Shown: positions 56,901-64,000 of the stretch, piece after piece
Layout of the letters: each line of letters begins with the position of its first letter
Position numbering within the stretch: the first letter of the stretch is position 1
Assembly (NCBI GenBank): GCA_021307315.1
Contig: JAJSPD010000064.1
Coordinates: 1-64,000, forward strand
DNA: 64,000 nt
Origin: Bisporella sp. PMI_857
Taxonomy: Eukaryota; Ascomycota; Leotiomycetes; Helotiales; Helotiaceae
Reading direction: 5' to 3'
Translations under genes and position numbers: made by a program
The notes under the pieces: generated by a model
Seen by the model: only the letters and a program-made list of their open reading frames with translations
Told to the model about the DNA's origin: nothing
Databases searched by the model: none

Positions 56901-59147
56901 GATTTCCCAGAAGCCACCGCCCCAATAATCATGGTCAGTTGGGAACTTTTAATGGACAAGTTAATGTCCCGCAGGATTGGCTCTTCATCAGGTTTCCATC
57001 CAAAACTACCATTCCGAATCCCAATTACTTCCTGATCTTGTGGAACTGGATGAGCTGTTTGCGTTGGAGGGGTGAGCCCGATGAGCTCAATATCATCTCC
57101 TAGATTCATACTTCTATCATCCTCGCTCGTGGCTGAAACATCTTGCAAAAGTTCTTGCATCTTGAGCCTATGATCTGATTTCGTTTCCGTTTCGAGATAT
57201 TTCTGGATTCTCTGGAAACAATTGATAGCTGCCATGAAATTTGGGATGCTCTGAAAAACCATCGACAAGGGGCTCGAAAGAAGCCCAAGAAGAGATATAG
57301 ATGTGAACATCGTGGCAGTATTAAGCGATCCGTTGCTAATGCCGGTAAAGGTTGCAAATGTGACCACAGGGCTGATGTGCAGCGGCGCAAATGCGATTAC
57401 CACAGAATAGAAAACTACCCACCTGAACCGACTAGCGGAAGTTATTTCATCCAATCTCAAAGTTTGAATGATACTTGCCAACTTATCTGTCAGTCCAGCC
57501 ATTTTAACGCCTTTCATAGATGAAAGCATTGTTGACGTGATACCTGAAGCCATCAGCGTGCAAATAAAATGTGGATAGGTTGAAAACTCACCAACTCTCT
57601 TTTGAAGAGCTTTCATCCATATTCCTTGCCTTTTGGCAGCAGGTCCAGAAGCCCCAAGGGCCGCAGCAGCAGCGACTTGGCTGATCAGTACAACGACTTA
57701 TAGAGCAAGATGGAACCAACTTACGGATAGCGATACCAATTGGAGCGACGCAAGCAACTCCAAGCTCCCGTTGAAGAAGCCATGTGGCTAGGCCTACTTG
57801 GATGAAATTTGCCCAGAATTCGTGAACCTGTTTGAAGCCCACGACGATCCGCTCCACATCGGTGCTCATCAGGGTCACGGCAGCGGAATTGTCCAATGCA
57901 GTGATACTTATTTCAGTGGTTTTCTGGTAAATTGCGGTAACAAGTGTACCTCGAAGCATAGTGACGTAGCGGTAGCTGCGATGGTAGTAGAATCCTTTCG
58001 ATATCTGGTTTTGAGTCAGGAGAAATTTTCTGGTTATCTATTTCGAGTGCTTACAGCAAGGCCAAGAAACGCGAGTCCATATGCAGCAATCAGACCATAA
58101 CCTATGTTAATGCTTTCTGGATTCTCTTTTTCCTGTAGAAACCTGATGAATCTGTTTAATAGGAATGGCTGACAAAATGTAAACCCAATCATGGCAATGC
58201 GATAGATGACCGGTGCGAAGAATTCCCATTTCAACGCGTTTGTTGTCTGAAATAGTAGTCTATGTTTGCCGCTTTTGACCGCTATATCAGTGTTAGAATG
58301 GTTCTGAATAGTCGCATATAGAGATAAAAGAAACCTACAGCTTTCCCAAACGCGGGTAAATTTATGTCGTAAATGTTCGGCCGAAAGATCTTCATCGAGC
58401 GGATACAGGTCATCTATGGACAAAACCTTTCGATAGCCATTCAAGATTAGTTTATTCAGCCAGTAAAATACTCCTTGGCTGAAGATACTACTCAACTCTT
58501 CCGGACCTCGCTTTTGATCGTCTTCATTAAGATATTCTCGCTTCTCTTGTGCCTCGAAGATCAAAATGATTGCTTTTAGCACCGCAGACGTTGTAAATAG
58601 TCTGGCAACATTTGTATCTTCTCCGATCAGCCATAATGTCCTCACACGCACAATATCAAACAACAAAGAGAAAAAGAGATATGCGCCAAGGACCGCTGAA
58701 GGTCGAAGGTTTCTGCCATGTTCCGTGTAGCTTAGTGCACAGAAGGCGACGGTGTTAACCAAGGACAATGTGGCAGCAGCAACAGTAGCAGGGGTCCTCT
58801 CAGCGGGATCCAAAGACCATAGAATCAGCAGAGCAAGCTGTATAATGCCGAATAGAGCGATTGCGAGCTGTTGGAATGTCAAAACGAAACCTTCCTCCAG
58901 ATCAAGTGGTGGATTAACAAACAAGCTTGATAATACGGAATGTCCTTCCGCCTACGACTCTTTTCTGTGCGCCTCGCAGGTGGTATATCCTTGCCAAAGC
59001 AATTAACAAGAACAAGGCAGATGGTGCTGCAGAAAGCAAAATATTCTCAAATTGGAGAGTGAAATCAAATGAACGTAGGCATGGCTCAACTTGAGGGCCA
59101 AAGAGGTTATCGCCTGCCGGAGGGCATTGCTCTGTGGTTGAGTTCAT
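53954..59147 (-). CDS. ABCC (MRP-type) full-length ABC transporter
   Basis: Sixteen exons on the reverse strand, in gene order: 59147-58923, 58867-58339, 58281-58055, 58004-57725, 57675-57592, 57543-56624, 56569-56407, 56350-56015, 55960-55837, 55775-55704, 55657-55607, 55557-55497, 55447-55278, 55226-54931, 54873-54717, 54662-53954. Introns are about 44-56 nt; total 1467 residues. It exports conjugates, drugs or metabolites. An N-terminal five-helix TMD0 precedes TMD1. NBD1 has Walker A GAVASGKST (656-664), signature LSGGQ (747-751) and Walker B ending MDDV, with Asp where the catalytic Glu is expected. NBD2 has GRSGSGKSS (1258-1266), LSHGQ (1358-1362) and VLDEATSSVD. One degenerate and one consensus ATPase site is usual for ABCC. 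Substrate is unknown. Every junction restores a conserved family stretch. Confidence 0.93.
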
Positions 59148-60427
59148 GACGATGTTGTTATTACACAGAGTGAATAATTGATTACCTCTGCACAATGTAC
59201 TGAAAGGACGGAAGGGAAGACGTTTAAATTAACGGTCAGAGCTATTAGCTTGATAGTTTACCCAGTGGCTACAACCACCGCCGCGCAAGCATTTGCAGAG
59301 GATGGCTGGCCAAATGAAGCCAGCCTGAAAGCTATCTCATATTACGTGAGCCTTGGAACAAGCAGAGTCGCGTTCTAAGTGGCTATCATCAAGCCTTTTC
59401 ATGGCCATTGTTCGTAAGCCCACTTTCGCTTTCCCTCATACTGGAGTCTGATGAGACCATCTGAATTATGCGCACAGGCAATCAGATTACTCTGGGTGTA
59501 CCTCCTTCCTGAATTGGCTCTGCTTACCGACATTTGGAAATCAGGCATCAGCTTTTTCAACCACAATCACAACACAACCTCCAAATATTTCATAGGCATG
59601 CGCGTTACGCTGCCATCCTGAAGAGTGTTCAGCTGATTATTATTTGACTCTTAGCTGAACTTCAGCTTCATCATTATTATCATCATCAGTAAACTTTGAT
59701 ATACATCCCAAGCTGTGGTCGGGCCTATTTTAGTCACGTGATCAACAGCTTTCTAACCTTGAGCAATTGACCTCAAGTCAGAACGATCCCGTGGTCACCG
59801 AACAACGTTAATGAGACGAAAGATTGATGAAGGGCAAAAAATAATATATAAGTGATATCTTGATTGTGAGAATGAGCCTATAAGCAAGCATTGACACTCT
59901 GGTCCCATTATTTCTATGACGGAAGAGACGAGGAAACCAAACAAAGGTTCAGGAACTGAATGTCAGGGGCTCAATCAGCTCAGAGGCGATGTATGGCTGG
60001 CTCTCATCTGGATGCGGCAGTGCCCGTTCTGTGTTTAAGAACGGGGAACTTCGCGTACCAGCATCATTTTTTCGAGACAGTGTTACCTCTGAAAACAGTA
60101 GCTACCACTGGATCATGCACTCGCAATTCCAACTCTTTTAATAAAGATCTGTCTCAAGTCTTGAGTGATCATGCAATAAGATTGAGTTTTGAAGGCGTTG
60201 GGAACTTCTCGACTTACGAATGCACATTATCCACCCGAGAATAGAAGACTCAAGATTTTGTTCAATGAGGTAAGATTCGTATCGAAAGAAAAGACAGCTC
60301 CGCTATCTAGGTCACACCCTTATGCCCGTTCCTTTACACCCTCGCCTGAGGTTCCCAAAATTTATAGAATCCAGTCACAGTATTCTATGCTCCCAGCATA
60401 ATACCTCTTTGGACGCCACATAACGCC
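59148..60427. other. Intergenic, no gene seen
   Basis: About 1.3 kb containing the ABCC promoter. A TCACGTGA box (about 59735) and an ATC/ATT triplet run (59668-59689) are present. Open frames at 59178-59378 and 59960-60244 carry no motif. Confidence 0.4.
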
Positions 60428-61437
60428 TTAGATGTCAATGCCATCTACAACAATGCCCTTCTGCCAAGTATGCTGCAAGATGCGCGCAACTTCATTTGCC
60501 GACTCCTCGCTGACCATGATGCTCACCAAATACAGGCTCGCATCAAGGCCAGCGGTCACTCCCCCGCTCGTGATGACCCGAAGACCACCGAGCCGCAGCG
60601 CCGCGCGACGAGCGTTGCTCTCACGACGCGTATTACTCTCCTTCCATGACATGCTGCCCTTGCGAGCATTGGATGGGCGACGACCTGCATCTGACTTGCG
60701 GCGGATGTATGGGTTCTCGTCGGGATTCTCACCGAGATCGAAGCGCAAGTTGTTCACCACATATCGCTCTTCTACGATATCAGCGCGCTCTGCCAAGTCT
60801 CTTTGTGTGACCTCTGAATTGATCTTCTCGAATTTGGTGAAGTAGTCTGGGTGTGTGGTTGCAGACAAGCCTGCTAGAATGCCTTGCTGTGCAAGGAGCA
60901 AGCTGCCTGTGCAGATGGAGAAAAGGGTACGTTCTTTCTCTGGGTGCTTCTTCTGCAGGTCGGCATACGCCTTGATGAGGCCAAGAGGCTCAGATTTGTT
61001 CTTGAGGATTGTTTCGGCTCCACCTCCAGGGATGATCAGGATGTCGAACTCCTTGAGGCGGGCATAAACTTCCTTGTATCCAACATGAGCACGGAAACTT
61101 GCACCCTGAGCAGAAACAATGTGCTCTTCGTCAGCAACGAAGGTGAATTTGAATGCTTTGGTGCCTAAGTTGATAAACAACTTGTTAGCGTGTATTTCCC
61201 CGCAATGACACTTCCCCGCAATTTGGACCCTGCACGCAATACAGAGAGCTTCATGAGCTTTCGACGAGTTGTTTGACAACCTGCCAGCCATTGGCACATT
61301 TGAATTGACTTACTAGCATCATTGATGTTGTGCTGAGCAGTCGAGAGGACTTCGAGTGGTCCGGTGAAGTCGAGAGTGTCCATTCCAGGGTAAAGCGCCA
61401 TCAAGACGCGAATAACAGGAATATCTTGTGTAGCCAT
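60428..61437 (-). CDS. DJ-1/PfpI family protein with basic insert
   Basis: Two exons, complement(60428..61164, 61314..61437), split by a 149-nt intron in phase 1; 286 residues. DJ-1/PfpI proteins include isonitrile hydratase-like enzymes, glyoxalases and transcription-factor relatives with a class-I glutamine amidotransferase fold. The start (VLMALYPGMDTLDFTGPLEV) holds the conserved Glu, FDILIIPGGG leads to the glycine turn, and the nucleophile elbow is FSICTGSLLLAQQG with the cysteine, followed by a THPDY histidine. It ends with TSGGVTAGLDASLYLV, a strong family signature. Between the two halves lies an unusual insert, roughly residues 195-235, with repeated Arg-Arg-x-Ser-Asn-Ala-Arg units. 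The intron is long for this region; without removing it the early part of the domain is lost. No signal peptide. Substrate not predictable. Confidence 0.9.
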
Positions 61438-62580
61438 CTTGAATATCGGTAATCAGGTAATGGAAATATGGTTATGTAGGAATTAGAAAGACTTGAAGTG
61501 GGTTCTGGTCGCTATTGAGATTGGGAAGTTGATTGTTTGGGGGAAGTGAAAAGAAAGCAAGCAAAAATCGAAGGAAGATGAGATGTAGCATCAGTCAGGT
61601 CATGACAGGCGGACACGTGAGCAGGCCAGTGGGAAGAGCCCATTTCTTGCCCTCAAACGCGGGGTAAGTGGGTCGGGAAACCTAATGGGCCGCCCGGTCT
61701 TTGTCCGGCCGGTGGCTTGGCGGGAGATCCGTTTCAGGGGTTCCGTCATCAGATGATTTGACTTGATGCTCCTTTTTATTCGAAGCAGTAGCTACATTTC
61801 TACAAACAAGCATATATATAAGGTCAAAGTCGTTAGCTTTATAAGACTTTTTTATGTAGAAATTCAAGAAAAGGCTTTTCCTTTTTCCCTTCAGGGCCCT
61901 CTGTAGCGTCATTTTCGTTCTCGGAATATCCCATGGCCTGATCTGTTGTCAATAGGTGGGCAGATGTATCCACATACACATGTATCAAAACATCCGATAC
62001 ACCTGGATCAAGAATTTGCATCTTAGACAGTAGTATAACATCAAATGGGGCTCTCAATAATAATGGAGTTCCTTTTAACACTCTCTCTCGTGGAAAACTG
62101 GTCATCAAAGACTAAAGGCAGGCAAAAAAGTGGGATTGATGAATACCCTGTTCGATGAAGCATTTCTCTCAAGATATAGGAGGTTATAATTTACATTTTC
62201 TCCCTCACAACTTCAAAGGAAGGAGAGACGTCTGCAGCATGCAAGAAACCATTTTCCTTCATCCCTATACGGCATTCTTCAACTCATAGCCATCCCACCC
62301 TCAATATCCATATTCGCTAACCTCTAAGCTCCTCTACAAGAGTCTATTCAGAGATTGCGACAACTTATTTAGACGTAATTTTCAGATCAATGCAGCATAT
62401 TCATGCTGGAAGGACTTCAGAATTTATTCTTCTGGGCGAGGTAGTCCTCGAGTCCGTCAATCATAGTTCGCAGTCCCTTTGTTTGTTCGTCGGGAATATC
62501 CTCATGCTCCTCGGACGCATTGTTCTGAAATCTGTCTTAGCTCACACGGATTCCTGTTATGACGTCTCGCACTTCTTGTT
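61438..62580. other. Intergenic, one small unsupported reverse frame
   Basis: 1.1 kb between the DJ-1 gene and the coiled-coil gene. A reverse frame at 61839-62108 (89 codons) reads with protein-like composition but matches nothing I know and has no promising splice partner. A CACGTG core lies near 61614, in the DJ-1 promoter. Confidence 0.4.
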
Positions 62581-63752
62581 TCACAAGAAATGGTCTCCGG
62601 GATTACAAGTATGAAGACATTGCTTCAGCTGCTTCTCTTCCTTCTTCATCTGCGTAATTCTGTCTTTCTCCTTCTGGATGGCCCGAGTTTGACGATTTGA
62701 AACAAAATTTCCGATTTTCTTGAGCTCTTTGTAGAAACGGTGGGCCTTATTAGCTAATTCCTCTTGGTCCCTGCAGAGCTCAAGAAGCTCAAAGATATGC
62801 TTTACCACCCAGGTCAAAGTCTCCAACGGCAGCTTGTGGCGGTGAGTCCCAATATTTCTACCTACGTTGTTGCAATCAAGAAGCTTGACAAAACGTTTCC
62901 TTCCTTGTTCAGTTGCCAGCGATGGAGCCGCTTGCTCTGAGATTGAGTGGCGAATGAAGATGATTTCCCAAAAATCTGATTCCACGCTCTGTGCACATTC
63001 TCAATCATATTGGTCTGAGATATATTGCATGTATTTGACAACAGCCGCGTACACTCCATCCTCGTAAAGCTCTTGAAGTGCCTTTAGGAGACGATATTGA
63101 AGCTGGTAGCGAATTCGTGTAAAGTTGTGAACAACATAATCACCGTCCTTCGGATCGTACATTCTGAGCGAAAATGGCCTTGGCAAGGGTCTTGTGATAT
63201 CTGTCGAATATAAGTCAAATGCAATTGAGAAACCAGACGGCCTGCATGAACCAACCATTGCCAAGATAATATAGAGTGCCATAATTTTGGGAGGCTGGTA
63301 CAACAGCTTGAGAAGTTGGTACCTTAGGCTTAGCAGCATCTAGGTACTGTTAGTTAGATCCTAACTTGTAGTAGGTTGAGTTTAGAGTATGATATATCGA
63401 GCTCAATCCTTACTTTTACAAGATCAGCTTCTCTTGACAAGACGCCATCGTTCCGGACAACAGATGTAGATCTTGCCGCTAGAGAGAATTTCTCGTGCAG
63501 CGCCACTAGCTTCTTTGTCTCTTTATTAAGGCCCTCTGAGATCTCGCCATCCTCGCCTGCGTCAACGGCGTCATGGAGAGCTAGCTCAAGCTGCTTGATT
63601 AGAGCTGCAACTTTCTGGATTCCACGCTGACTGTTATAACATTCAGTGATGGTCGTCTTCTGCTGGTGATCGGTCTCCGATGTTTCGCCTTGCTTTTTCT
63701 GAATACCTTCGTCCCCTATTTTTCTCTTTTTTGTCTCTAGATCTATACCCAT
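62581..63752 (-). CDS. Hypothetical coiled-coil protein, possibly broken by TGA
   Basis: Reverse-strand model: exon 1 63752-63414, exon 2 63346-63256, then 63200 onward to a TGA at 62581. The first intron has a GTAAGG donor and is solid; the second, 55 nt, starts with GTTGGT and is weaker. Residues 1-110 are Lys/Glu-rich with a nuclear-type cluster (KKRK) and helical heptads; the last 60 residues are a charged coil (IQKEKDRITQMKKEEKQLKQ). In the middle, codon 63003-63001 is TGA, in frame, between QYISDQYD and ECAQSVESDFW. Either this is a nonsense change (CGA to TGA would explain it) or a 54-nt intron 63042-62989 with an unusual GTTGTC donor removes it. If spliced the protein is about 331 residues. 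No family recognised. Confidence 0.5.
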
Positions 63753-64000
63753 GGCTGTTGTATTTCAGTGCAAGATTTACGGCCAATTGTTGCGTTTGTT
63801 ATCATGAAGACTTAGGGGTTCTGCGGCAGAACAAGCTATACGCCGATGCCAGGCTCCTAGCTCGTCAGCCTTTTTCTCGGCTTGATAAAGCTTCAGTGAA
63901 AAGGCGCATTAAACTGCCGGATCCAGTAGTTCCACAGCACAACAAGTTTTGAAAACTTAACTAGGAATTGCCCTCGAAATATGGGGCAGGGCCAGAATTA
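63753..64000. other. Window end, nothing recognised
   Basis: Upstream flank of the coiled-coil gene. A forward frame (63680-63952) overlaps it but has no motif. Confidence 0.35.

Noticed and set aside
61839..62108. Possible 89-residue reverse-strand gene
   Set aside because: Reads tidily but has no recognised domain or support; kept only as a note in the intergenic entry.

Overview
This is nuclear DNA of a filamentous ascomycete (Pezizomycotina). The genes are broken by short introns (mostly 48-70 nt) with GTAAGT-type donors. Fungus-only families are present (DUF6594, RTA1-like, ECM14, StuA-type APSES, GPI cupredoxin, PDR-type ABC). The gene style would fit Leotiomycetes, but I cannot prove the class from sequence alone. 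Every multi-exon model below was assembled by hand: each junction keeps frame and each total length divides by three.

Layout. 0-8 kb: the 3' end of a PDR-type ABC transporter, then two retropepsin-like proteins facing each other across a DUF6594 membrane protein. 8-14.5 kb: a gene-poor stretch with a broken WW-domain gene. 14.5-20 kb: a GPI-anchored cupredoxin, a 5-copy 70-bp tandem repeat and a delta-12 fatty-acid desaturase. 20.6-23.7 kb: a 975-residue GHKL-ATPase/coiled-coil protein of no family I can name. 25-33 kb: an RTA1-like protein, a short-chain dehydrogenase with a damaged tail, an epoxide hydrolase, a 139-bp MITE and the inactive carboxypeptidase ECM14. 34-50 kb is a conserved housekeeping block: Sec7-PH Arf GEF, short StuA-like APSES factor, SRP72, NSRP1-like splicing regulator, PHD-finger protein, TIM13 and L-type lectin cargo receptor. 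52-64 kb: PIC2 mitochondrial carrier, a 16-exon ABCC transporter, a DJ-1/PfpI protein with an odd basic insert, and a hypothetical coiled-coil gene with an in-frame TGA.

Functional links. Several products serve the secretory route (SRP72 for targeting, lectin for ER-Golgi cargo, Sec7-PH GEF for vesicle budding, ECM14 and the cupredoxin at the cell wall). Others fit membrane lipid and xenobiotic handling (desaturase, RTA1-like, epoxide hydrolase, SDR, two ABC transporters). No polyketide synthase, NRPS or terpene synthase is present, so this is not a secondary-metabolite cluster. The most unusual item is the GHKL-ATPase protein; the diverged aspartic-protease-like pair comes next.
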